Positions 44,019 to 51,407 of a stretch of 64,000 nt of DNA are shown piece after piece. The position numbers were made by a program, and so were the translations under genes. The stretch lies in contig NZ_VJZT01000003.1 of the NCBI RefSeq assembly GCF_007097245.1, positions 62,001-126,000 on the forward strand, written 5' to 3'. This DNA comes from Flavobacterium restrictum. Its GTDB lineage: Bacteria; Bacteroidota; Bacteroidia; Flavobacteriales; Flavobacteriaceae. Positions within the stretch are counted from its first letter, which is position 1, and each line of letters begins with the position of its first letter. The notes beneath the pieces are model-generated. The model was not told where the DNA came from, did no database searches, and worked only from the letters and a program-made list of their open reading frames with translations.

Positions 44019-44477
44019 TTAATGCTTTTTGGCTCTTTTAGTTTTACTTTCTTCATTCATAAGTTTGTATTTTACCTTTTGATCAGCATCTAAAAATTCC
44101 ATGATTTTTCTATCGGTAACTTCGGAAAGTGCTTGAATGTCTTTCATTTTGTCTTCTTGACTCGATTCTTGCTTGATAATAACTCCTTGTGCTTTTAAAC
44201 TTTCAATCAAAACATTGGCAATAGCAATTTCCTGAAGTGCATCAAGGTTAAGTTCTGGTTTTATTTTTTCCATTATTTTGCTAACGGTAACTTCTACAGG
44301 AATGACCTTTGGCGCTTCGGGTGTGTCGTGATTCATCTGGCTCATGCGATTGCTACCATAACCGTTACCATTATTTCCGTAACCGTTGCCATAACCACTG
44401 TTGCCATATTGTGCCGTAATTGTATTTGCCGAAAAAAGAATTCCTGAAAGTACTAATAAGAATCGAAATGTTTTCAT
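44019..44477 (-). CDS. Small secreted helical protein, Spy/CpxP-like
   Basis: A 152-residue exported protein (signal peptide to about residue 22, ITAQYG) with a short Gly/Asn/Tyr repeat (GYGNGYGNNGNGYG) followed by a charged helical region. The segments LNLDALQEIAIANVLIES and IMEFLDADQKVKYKLMNEE resemble the LTxxQ helices of Spy/CpxP-type periplasmic chaperones common in Bacteroidota. The C-terminus is strongly basic. The function is unproven. It lies between rimO (20 bases upstream) and the amidase gene, all leftward. Confidence 0.65.
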   Translation of the reverse strand: MKTFRFLLVLSGILFSANTITAQYGNSGYGNGYGNNGNGYGSNRMSQMNHDTPEAPKVIPVEVTVSKIMEKIKPELNLDALQEIAIANVLIESLKAQGVIIKQESSQEDKMKDIQALSEVTDRKIMEFLDADQKVKYKLMNEESKTKRAKKH

Positions 44478-44497
44478 GTGTTCGCTTTTAGATCATT

Positions 44498-45811
44498 TTA
44501 AACGGGTTCTCCGTATAAATCAAATTCGGTGGCTTCAATAATTTTTATCATTACAAATTCACCTGTTTTTACATAATGCTTGGTGGCATCAATCAATACC
44601 TCATTGTCAACATCAGGACTATCAAACTCTGTTCGCCCTACAAAATGTCCACCTTCTTTTCGGTCAATAATGCATTTAAAGGTTTGTCCCACTTTTTCTT
44701 GGTTTAAATCCCACGAAATTTGCGATTGCAATTCCATTATCTCATTGGCACGGTCTTGTTTTACCGTATCAGAAACGTCGTCTTCGAGTAAGTAGGCATG
44801 CGTATTTTCTTCGTGCGAATAGGCAAAACAACCCATTCTGTCAAATTTCATTTCTTGTACAAAATCTTTAAGAATCCTGAAATCTTCCTGCGTTTCACCA
44901 GGATAGCCTACGATTAATGTGGTACGAATTGCCATTCCAGGAACCGCAGCCCGGAAATCTTTTAATAATTGAGTCGTTTTTTGTTGTGTTGTTCCGCGAC
45001 GCATCGATTTCAAAATAGAATCCGATATGTGTTGCAACGGAATATCGATATAATTACAAATTTTTGGCTCCCGTTTCATAACCTCCAAAACGTCCATCGG
45101 AAATCCAGTTGGAAAGGCATAATGCAAACGAATCCATTCAATACCGTCTACTTTTACTAATGCTTCCAGTAATTCGGCAAGGTTTCTTTTTTTGTAAATA
45201 TCAAGTCCATAATAGGTCAAATCTTGCGCAATCAAAATCAATTCTTTTACGCCATTTTTAGCCAAACCTTCGGATTCTTTAACTAGTTTTTCAATGGTTT
45301 GCGATACATGCTTTCCTCGCATTAACGGAATTGCACAAAAACTACACGGTCTGTCGCAACCCTCGGCAATTTTTAAATACGCATAATTTTTGGGCGTAGT
45401 CGTTAACCGTTCTCCTAATAATTCATGCTTGTAATCCGCACCCAATGCTTTGAGCAAAGCTGGCAACTCGGTAGTGCCAAAATATTGATCCACATTTGGA
45501 ATTTCTTTTTCTAAATCAGGGCGGTATCTTTCGGATAAACAGCCGGTTACAAATACTTTATCAACCAGTCCTCTTTCTTTTTTATCGGCATATTCCAAAA
45601 TCATATTTACTGATTCGGCCTTGGCATTATCTATGAATCCGCACGTATTTATAACAATAATATTACCTTCGTCTTCCGGTTTTGCCTCATGCGTCACCTC
45701 TTTGCCACTGGCACGAAGTTGACCCATAAGTACTTCACTATCATACACGTTTTTCGAACACCCAAGAGTGATCACATTTATTTTGTTCTTTTTTAAAGAC
45801 TTCGTTCTCAT
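44498..45811 (-). CDS. rimO: Ribosomal protein S12 methylthiotransferase RimO
   Basis: A 437-residue radical-SAM enzyme that adds a methylthio group to an aspartate of ribosomal protein S12. The N-terminal UPF0004 domain carries cluster cysteines (VITLGCSKNVYDSE, INTCGFI, VTGCLSERY). The radical-SAM domain has the C-x3-C-x2-C motif in EGCDRPCSFCAIPLMRGKH, and a TRAM domain ends the protein. The start MRTKSLKKNKINV is used; a frame 12 residues longer is less plausible. The length is normal. Confidence 0.95.
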   Translation of the reverse strand: MRTKSLKKNKINVITLGCSKNVYDSEVLMGQLRASGKEVTHEAKPEDEGNIIVINTCGFIDNAKAESVNMILEYADKKERGLVDKVFVTGCLSERYRPDLEKEIPNVDQYFGTTELPALLKALGADYKHELLGERLTTTPKNYAYLKIAEGCDRPCSFCAIPLMRGKHVSQTIEKLVKESEGLAKNGVKELILIAQDLTYYGLDIYKKRNLAELLEALVKVDGIEWIRLHYAFPTGFPMDVLEVMKREPKICNYIDIPLQHISDSILKSMRRGTTQQKTTQLLKDFRAAVPGMAIRTTLIVGYPGETQEDFRILKDFVQEMKFDRMGCFAYSHEENTHAYLLEDDVSDTVKQDRANEIMELQSQISWDLNQEKVGQTFKCIIDRKEGGHFVGRTEFDSPDVDNEVLIDATKHYVKTGEFVMIKIIEATEFDLYGEPV

Positions 45812-45954
45812 AAATATAAATAATCCTGATACTATAGGATTTTGCAAAATTACGGTTTTTATTTAAACCTAACCCAATTCTGTTTTTAAAAAGGACTACT
45901 TTTTAATGGTTTCGAGTGGCTTTGGAGCACAACTTTAGCGATTTCATAACAATC

Positions 45955-46053
45955 TAGTCCCGCTTTCCGTTAAATCTTTTTATGTCATCCAGTCGGTTCG
46001 CTGCCGCAAACACACTGGATGGCATAAAAAGGATACCACTTCAATCGGGGCTA
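45955..46053. repeat. Composite hairpin repeat, family B
   Basis: TAGTCCCGCTTTCCGTT begins the element and CCACTTCAATCGGGGCTA ends it, and the two ends are complementary (TAGTCCCG with CGGGGCTA, one wobble). Between them is an 18-bp stem with one wobble (45976-45993 with 46014-46031), whose arms begin CTTTTTATG and end CATAAAAAG. It shares its plan with the family A elements. It lies between the start of rimO and the end of the FadL-type gene. The rest of 45812-46097 has no gene. Confidence 0.8.
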
Positions 46054-46097
46054 TGCCAAAAATCTATTTTTTTCAACGAGTCTCCCCCAGAAAAAAT

Positions 46098-46127
46098 AAA
46101 AGCCAAATCGATTCCGAAATGGCTTTT
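46098..46127 (-). terminator. Terminator of the FadL-type gene
   Basis: AAAAGCCA at 46098-46105 pairs with TGGCTTTT at 46120-46127; read leftward the hairpin is followed by TTATTTTTTC. It lies 24 bases after the stop of the leftward outer-membrane gene. Confidence 0.75.
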
Positions 46128-46150
46128 GTTTCTATACGATACGACTGAAA

Positions 46151-47653
46151 TTACAATTCAAACAATAGGGTAAGTGAAACCGTATTGGTCACTGCGTCTA
46201 TCGAAGCACCATCTGTAAATCCTTGATTAAAAAATCCTTGTTGCGAATTTCTTTTGGCGTAAGCATAGGACAAATCTACTTTTGTTGCGCCAAAATTATA
46301 TCCCAAACCACCAGAATAACCTGTTAAATCACCTACAGTTGTTTTGTTTTTATACGGACTTTGGTCGTGGCGGTATCCTGCTCTCAAACTCAAAGCTTCT
46401 ATTTTGTATTCGGCACCAATTCGCAATTCTCCCGTTTTGTCAAGAACAGCATTCAAATCAGTATTTAAACCACTAAAATAAGCATCATTTTCTGGTTTGA
46501 ACTTGGTGCTGCTATAGTCTTTCATTGCGTAATCAATGCTTATTAATCCTTTTTTGCCAAAAACGTATGCAAAACTTCCAGTGAGTTTACTCGGTGTTTG
46601 TAGTTTATAAGGATCGTAATAATTGGTTATTTGTGGATCAATATTATCTACGGGTAATTCTCCAGCAGTATTGCTGCTTACTACCGCCAATTTTTGTGTC
46701 AACTCATCACTTAAATGGTACCAAGTTGGCGATTCGTAGGATAGTCCCAATCGCATCTCGTTAGTGACTTTTGCAATAGCGCCCAATTGAAATGAAAACC
46801 CAGTACCATACGTGTACAAGTCATTACTAAAACGCAATCTATTTACTTTGTCTTCTATGGTTAATGTATTGTTGTTGTCTTCATAAAAACGGGAGGATTG
46901 TGTGTAATCCGTAAAATGAGAGTTTAAGTTGATTCCTAAATACAATTTGTCTTTGTAAGATGTGGCGGCATTAAAGGATAATTTTCCGTTGTATCCTTTG
47001 GCATTGATGCTGTTTTCATGGTAATAATTTCCGCCTACCCGAACACTAGAGTTGTAGGAAGTATTGCTTCCAGAATTACTAACCGGATCTATAACATACC
47101 CTTGATAGCCCAAAAACGCTTGTTGTGCTCCGTGTCCTAAATCTTCGTAGTTGGAATTTTGTAATATATTCAAAGGAACACCAGTAGCATAACTCAAAAA
47201 ATAACCATCAATAGAATGGGTTGGATTTGTTCCTGCCGAAAATACCGAATTGTCATAATTATTGACGTTGTCATAATTGACTGCAATTGCTACTTTTTTC
47301 CAGTTACTATTGGAATTATTACTTTTGAACACAAAAACGCCACCCGCTTGATTGAGGTCAAATGAATTGTTTTTTTGGCTAGTTTTGGTATCAAAATAAG
47401 CCGAATTATTTTTGGTGCTAAAATTACTTAAGGTAAAAGCGACTTGGTTATTCGAAAAAATGGCTGACCCCGCAGGATTCACATTTATCGCCGATAAATC
47501 GCCACCAAGTGCACCAAAGGCACCACTCATAGCTCTAAAACGAGCTGTTCCATTCATATTGTCTTGTGCGTAACGCATGGCATCTACAATTTCTTGTGAT
47601 TGTGCAACCGAAATTGTTAAGCAGGCTAGTAGTAGATATAGGTTTTTTTTCAT
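46151..47653 (-). CDS. OmpP1/FadL/TodX-family outer-membrane transporter
   Basis: A 500-residue barrel protein with a signal peptide (SVAQSQE, about residue 19). The N-terminal hatch sequence DAMRYAQDNMNGTARFRAMS then GAFGALGGDLSAINVNPAGS is the family hallmark. Later strands include LGLSYESPTWYHLSD, and the end is a C-terminal strand TVSLTLLFEL. Members admit hydrophobic compounds such as fatty acids or aromatics; the substrate here is unknown. It lies 51 bases downstream of the Gly/Tyr-rich lipoprotein gene and may be co-transcribed with it. Confidence 0.88.
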   Translation of the reverse strand: MKKNLYLLLACLTISVAQSQEIVDAMRYAQDNMNGTARFRAMSGAFGALGGDLSAINVNPAGSAIFSNNQVAFTLSNFSTKNNSAYFDTKTSQKNNSFDLNQAGGVFVFKSNNSNSNWKKVAIAVNYDNVNNYDNSVFSAGTNPTHSIDGYFLSYATGVPLNILQNSNYEDLGHGAQQAFLGYQGYVIDPVSNSGSNTSYNSSVRVGGNYYHENSINAKGYNGKLSFNAATSYKDKLYLGINLNSHFTDYTQSSRFYEDNNNTLTIEDKVNRLRFSNDLYTYGTGFSFQLGAIAKVTNEMRLGLSYESPTWYHLSDELTQKLAVVSSNTAGELPVDNIDPQITNYYDPYKLQTPSKLTGSFAYVFGKKGLISIDYAMKDYSSTKFKPENDAYFSGLNTDLNAVLDKTGELRIGAEYKIEALSLRAGYRHDQSPYKNKTTVGDLTGYSGGLGYNFGATKVDLSYAYAKRNSQQGFFNQGFTDGASIDAVTNTVSLTLLFEL

Positions 47654-47704
47654 TTTTTGAATAGCATTAAATTAGGATTTTTTTTCAAGAAAAAGAGTCG
47701 CCGT

Positions 47705-48679
47705 TTATCCTCTACCTCTTCCGCCGCCGCCAGATGGTCTACTACCGCCGCCGCCGCCAGAGGATCTGTTGCTGCCACCGCCGTTGTTACTTGGGGAGTA
47801 GGAACGTGTGGGGGTGTAACTTTCGGTGCGTGTACGGGTTGTATTTTGTGGTTGGTATGTATTTGTATTTGCTCTAGTTCTACTTGGAGTAGTGTTATTA
47901 TAAGAGTTATTATTATTGTATTGATTGTTGTTGTATTGATTGTCGTTTCTTCTTGTAAATGTTGGGCTTGTACGATTAATAGTGGTGGTGTTTCTTCTAA
48001 AATCTACAGTGTTGTTCCCTCTATTATAGCTGTTGTTTTGGTAAGATGAATTTCTAGAACTGTAGCTTCTGTTGCTATTTACGCCGTTGTAATAATTGGA
48101 ACCTCTGCGGCTATGATTATAGGAGTAATTAGTGTTGTTGTAATAACCATTGCCTGAGTATCCCCAACCGTAATTAGGATACCCCCAGCCATAACTTGGA
48201 TATCCCCAACCATAACCGTAGCTTGGATATCCCCAACCATATCCTGGGTATCCATATCCGTAATTAGAATATCCATATCCATAATACGGATTGCCCCAAC
48301 CAAAACCGATAGACATACTCCAATTAGGGGTATAGTTTATAGTCGTTTCGTCCGTAGTGCTGCCCCAACTAGCATAACCATAATTATCAGCTGGAATGCT
48401 ATCATTTATAGTATTGTAATTGTTGTAAGTGTCAACATCCGTGAAAATTTCGGTAGGTTGGTTGTTGTTTTGCAAAGAGCTGAAATACTCTTTGTATTGG
48501 TTGTTGCTGTTGTCTTGCGAGCGTTCTTGTGGTTTTCTAGTATAGCTATTGCCATAAACACCATCACTATCATAATAGGAACTGTTTTGGTAGGAACCAC
48601 AGGAAGAAGTCAAAAGGATCAAAAACCCAAGTATTGTATAAATGTATGCTTTTTGAGGAGTAAAAATATTAGTTTTCAT
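47705..48679 (-). CDS. Low-complexity Gly/Tyr-rich lipoprotein
   Basis: A 324-residue probable lipoprotein (LLTSSC, about residue 27 from the chosen start). Its middle part is a run of short aromatic repeats of the type YPSYGWGYP and YGYGWG (about residues 130-180). Then come Asn/Ser/Arg/Thr-rich sequence and a basic Gly-rich tail (SSGGGGGSRPSGGGGRGRG). The start MKTNIFTPQKAY is preferred because a -7 box lies 30 bases upstream; an earlier in-frame ATG adds 9 residues. Relatives in Flavobacterium are commonly labelled only by their composition, and I know of no established function. A surface or matrix role is possible. Confidence 0.75.
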   Translation of the reverse strand: MKTNIFTPQKAYIYTILGFLILLTSSCGSYQNSSYYDSDGVYGNSYTRKPQERSQDNSNNQYKEYFSSLQNNNQPTEIFTDVDTYNNYNTINDSIPADNYGYASWGSTTDETTINYTPNWSMSIGFGWGNPYYGYGYSNYGYGYPGYGWGYPSYGYGWGYPSYGWGYPNYGWGYSGNGYYNNTNYSYNHSRRGSNYYNGVNSNRSYSSRNSSYQNNSYNRGNNTVDFRRNTTTINRTSPTFTRRNDNQYNNNQYNNNNSYNNTTPSRTRANTNTYQPQNTTRTRTESYTPTRSYSPSNNGGGSNRSSGGGGGSRPSGGGGRGRG

Positions 48680-48708
48680 ATCTATGGGATTTTTATTGTT
48701 GCACATTA

Positions 48709-48716
48709 CAAAAATA
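48709..48716 (-). promoter_or_regulatory. -7 box of the Gly/Tyr-rich lipoprotein gene
   Basis: The minus strand reads TATTTTTG, an exact TAnnTTTG match, 30 bases before the ATG at 48679. It would fall inside or just before any longer version of the gene, supporting the chosen start. Confidence 0.45.
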
Positions 48717-48780
48717 GTTAGTTTTGTCGAACTATTTACTTAAGATTTAATTAAACAATATTTGTGCCAAACTATTCGAA

Positions 48781-50259
48781 ATGAGTAAGAACTTAACTAC
48801 AAGAGCAGAAGATTATTCAAAATGGTATAACGAGTTAGTCGTAAAAGCCGATTTAGCAGAAAATTCAGGGGTTAGAGGGTGTATGGTTATTAAGCCGTAT
48901 GGATATGCCATTTGGGAAAAAATGCAAGCAGAATTAGATCGCATGTTCAAAGAAACGGGACATCAAAACGCCTATTTTCCTTTATTCGTGCCCAAAAGCA
49001 TGTTTGAAGCAGAAGAAAAAAATGCCGAAGGGTTTGCCAAAGAATGCGCTATTGTAACTCATTATAGATTAAAAAACGATCCCGATAAACCGGGGAAATT
49101 AATGGTAGATCCTAATGCCAAACTCGAAGAGGAATTAATTGTTCGTCCTACGAGTGAAGCAATTATTTGGTCTACATATAAAGGTTGGGTACAATCTTAT
49201 AGAGATTTGCCGTTACTTATTAACCAATGGGCAAATGTGGTGCGCTGGGAAATGAGAACACGCTTGTTTTTGCGTACCGCAGAATTTTTGTGGCAAGAAG
49301 GGCATACCGCTCACGCTACTCGTAAAGAAGCCATTGAGGAATCCGAGCAAATGATGCATGTCTATGCTGATTTTGCCGAAAATTTTATGGCAATACCCGT
49401 TATAAAAGGATTGAAAACGGAAACAGAACGTTTTGCAGGTGCTGATGAAACCTATTGTATCGAAGCATTAATGCAGGACGGAAAAGCACTTCAGGCTGGA
49501 ACATCACATTTTTTAGGACAAAATTTTGCAAAAGCATTCGATGTGAAATTTGCAAATGCCGAAGGAAAACAAGAATACGTTTGGGGTACCTCTTGGGGAG
49601 TTTCTACTCGTTTGATGGGTGCCTTGGTCATGACGCATTCGGATGACAAAGGATTGGTTTTGCCTCCTAATTTAGCCCCAATTCAAGTGGTGGTCGTGCC
49701 AATTTATAAAACCGATGAACAATTAGAAACAATTACTGCAGTTGTGAAACAATTAGTTTCGGAATTTAAAAAACAGCGAGTAACCATAAAATTCGACGAT
49801 AGAACTACTCAAAAACCAGGATTCAAATTTGCAGAATGGGAGCTAAAAGGAGTTCCAGTTCGAATTGCAGTGGGGCCAAAAGACATTGAAAACGGTACTT
49901 TTGAAGTGGCAAGAAGAGATACTTTGACTAAAGAAGTAGTTTCTAAAGACGAAATTGTGACCTACACTACTGATTTATTAGCGCAAATTCAAAAGGAATT
50001 ATTCGATAATGCTTTGAATTATAGAAATACACACATCACAGAAGTGAATAGTTTTGAGGAATTCAAGAGCGTTCTTGATGGTAAAGGAGGCTTTGTTTCA
50101 GCACATTGGGACGGAACAGCAGCTACCGAAGAAAAAATCAAAGAGTTGACCAAAGCTACTATTAGATGCATCCCGTTGGATAGAGTGGAACAAGCGGGAA
50201 GCTGCGTGCTTACTGGGGCTGCGTCAGTTGGAAGGGTGTTGTTTGCGAAGGCGTATTAA
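48781..50259 (+). CDS. proS: Prolyl-tRNA synthetase, short (archaeal/eukaryote-like) type
   Basis: A 492-residue class II synthetase that charges tRNA-Pro. It lacks the editing insertion of the long bacterial type and has motif 1 in [17 protein letters not shown], motif 2 in [24 protein letters not shown], and motif 3 in [22 protein letters not shown]. The anticodon-binding domain (about 290-400) precedes a C-terminal domain ending GRVLFAKAY, as in the archaeal/eukaryotic form. This type is normal in Bacteroidota. It stands alone, before the tRNA-Glu genes. Confidence 0.96.
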   Translation: MSKNLTTRAEDYSKWYNELVVKADLAENSGVRGCMVIKPYGYAIWEKMQAELDRMFKETGHQNAYFPLFVPKSMFEAEEKNAEGFAKECAIVTHYRLKNDPDKPGKLMVDPNAKLEEELIVRPTSEAIIWSTYKGWVQSYRDLPLLINQWANVVRWEMRTRLFLRTAEFLWQEGHTAHATRKEAIEESEQMMHVYADFAENFMAIPVIKGLKTETERFAGADETYCIEALMQDGKALQAGTSHFLGQNFAKAFDVKFANAEGKQEYVWGTSWGVSTRLMGALVMTHSDDKGLVLPPNLAPIQVVVVPIYKTDEQLETITAVVKQLVSEFKKQRVTIKFDDRTTQKPGFKFAEWELKGVPVRIAVGPKDIENGTFEVARRDTLTKEVVSKDEIVTYTTDLLAQIQKELFDNALNYRNTHITEVNSFEEFKSVLDGKGGFVSAHWDGTAATEEKIKELTKATIRCIPLDRVEQAGSCVLTGAASVGRVLFAKAY

Positions 50260-50287
50260 AAAAAATATTTTTTTTTTGACTCTACTA

Positions 50288-50317
50288 TTGCGCTTCTCAA
50301 AAATAGTTGTATTTTTG
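50288..50317 (+). promoter_or_regulatory. Near-ideal Bacteroidota promoter of the tRNA-Glu cluster
   Basis: TTG at 50288-50290 and TATTTTTG at 50310-50317 are separated by 19 bases, matching the Bacteroidota -33/-7 arrangement (TTG, about 19 bases, TAnnTTTG). The first tRNA begins 20 bases after the -7 box. Confidence 0.75.
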
Positions 50318-50337
50318 CATCCGCATTAGAGAAGCAA

Positions 50338-50409
50338 GGCCCGTTCGTCTATCGGTTAGGACGCATGGTTTTCATCCATGTAAGAGCGGTTCGATTCCGC
50401 TACGGGCTA
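50338..50409 (+). tRNA. tRNA-Glu (UUC), copy 1
   Basis: 72 bases folding as a tRNA. The acceptor stem is GGCCCGT with ACGGGCT (first pair G-U), the anticodon stem CATGG/CCATG has loop TTTTCAT (anticodon TTC), and the T arm is AGCGG/TTCGATT/CCGCT, with discriminator A. CCA is not encoded. It is identical to copy 2. Confidence 0.95.
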
Positions 50410-50455
50410 CTAATTCTTTTTATGCTGCTTAAATTTCTAAACTTTTTAGAAAAAT

Positions 50456-50527
50456 GGCCCGTTCGTCTATCGGTTAGGACGCATGGTTTTCATCCATGTA
50501 AGAGCGGTTCGATTCCGCTACGGGCTA
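50456..50527 (+). tRNA. tRNA-Glu (UUC), copy 2
   Basis: Identical over all 72 bases to the copy at 50338, with a 46-base spacer between them. Same anticodon TTC, same G-U first acceptor pair, no encoded CCA. Recent tandem duplication or gene conversion is likely. Confidence 0.95.
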
Positions 50528-50568
50528 CAAATTCAATTGTAGTAGATTGAAAATAACTTAGAAGGAAT

Positions 50569-50640
50569 GGTCCGTTCGTCTAGGGGTTAGGACGCCAAGA
50601 TTTCGTCTTGGTAACAGGGGTTCGATTCCCTTACGGACTA
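50569..50640 (+). tRNA. tRNA-Glu (UUC), variant copy 3
   Basis: 72 bases with the same overall shape but a different sequence. The acceptor stem is GGTCCGT/ACGGACT, the anticodon stem CCAAG/CTTGG has loop ATTTCGT (anticodon TTC), and the T stem is AGGGG/CCCTT. The D-arm region GTTCGTCTA is shared with the other two. It is an isoacceptor with the same anticodon and a diverged body. Confidence 0.93.
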
Positions 50641-50677
50641 CAAATAGAAAAAATAAATAAGTCAAAAAAATAATAAA

Positions 50678-50929
50678 ATGGCAAATCATAAGTCAGCTCT
50701 AAAGAGAATTAGAAGTAACGAAAAGAGAAGAGTATTAAACAGATACCAACATAAAACTACTCGTAATGCAATCAAAGCATTAAGAATAGCAACTGATAAA
50801 GTAGATGCTGCGTCTAAATTGTCAAGTGTAATTTCTATGATTGATAAATTAGCAAAAAAGAATATCATTCATGATAACAAAGCTTCTAATTTAAAATCAA
50901 AATTGACAAAGCACGTTGCTAAATTGTAA
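50678..50929 (+). CDS. rpsT: 30S ribosomal protein S20
   Basis: An 83-residue, strongly basic helical protein that binds 16S rRNA early in 30S assembly. MANHKSALKRIRSNEKRR at the start and KNIIHDNKASNLKSKL near the end are the family motifs. It starts 38 bases after the last tRNA-Glu and may share that transcript. A strong terminator follows. Confidence 0.96.
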   Translation: MANHKSALKRIRSNEKRRVLNRYQHKTTRNAIKALRIATDKVDAASKLSSVISMIDKLAKKNIIHDNKASNLKSKLTKHVAKL

Positions 50930-50952
50930 TAATTTACTCTTTGCATTATATA

Positions 50953-50988
50953 AAAAAGCTTCTAATTTATTTAGAAGCTTTTTTTTTT
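50953..50988. terminator. Terminator between rpsT and the leftward response-regulator gene
   Basis: AAAAAGCTTCTAA at 50953-50965 pairs perfectly with 50971-50983 around a 5-base loop and runs into a T-tract. With A before and T after, it can serve both convergent genes. Confidence 0.9.
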
Positions 50989-50998
50989 GTTACGTATT

Positions 50999-51406
50999 TT
51001 ACTCTAGTTTGTTTTTGACGTATTCTAGCATTGCAATTGATATTGGTTTAGACAAAAAATCAATAACCATTGGGTAAGTTCGGGCTCTTTCTAAATCTTC
51101 GGGGTCTATTGTTGAGGATAAAACAATTATTTTTATGGAATTGAAGTCGGAATATTCGGCGGTGTTAAAATGATCCAAAAACTCCCAGCCGCCCATTATA
51201 GGCATGTTGAGGTCTAGGAAAATCAATTGTGGACTTTTGAATCCTTTGCCTTTGCTTAAGTATTTAAGTTCGTTAAAATGTTGCAGTGCAACCTCACCAT
51301 TTTGAGCACTTATTATTTCGTTTGAAAATAATGATTTTGTGATTACTTTTTTGCAAAGCATCATCGTTATGGGGTCGTCATCAATGCACATGATTAATTC
51401 AAACAT
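50999..51406 (-). CDS. Single-domain response regulator
   Basis: A 135-residue receiver domain with no output domain. The acidic pocket is CIDDDP (residues 7-12), the phosphorylated aspartate D65 in IFLDLNMP, the switch serine in IIVLSS, and the lysine in FLSKPIS. The gene ends with a start-stop spacing of one base from the kinase gene upstream, so both are translated together. Such CheY/Rcp-like proteins pass the signal by binding a partner protein or through a phosphorelay. No DNA-binding target is expected. Confidence 0.93.
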   Translation of the reverse strand: MFELIMCIDDDPITMMLCKKVITKSLFSNEIISAQNGEVALQHFNELKYLSKGKGFKSPQLIFLDLNMPIMGGWEFLDHFNTAEYSDFNSIKIIVLSSTIDPEDLERARTYPMVIDFLSKPISIAMLEYVKNKLE

Positions 51407-51407
51407 T

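Noticed and set aside
47657-48721. Forward-strand frames opposite the Gly/Tyr-rich lipoprotein gene
   Set aside because: They are mirror images of the low-complexity repeat codons and give Ser/Ala/Val-rich products with no family features.
50338-50640. The tRNA-Glu cluster as an integration site for a mobile element
   Set aside because: The tRNAs are intact, no integrase gene is nearby, and both sides are housekeeping genes; the identical copies are explained by tandem duplication.
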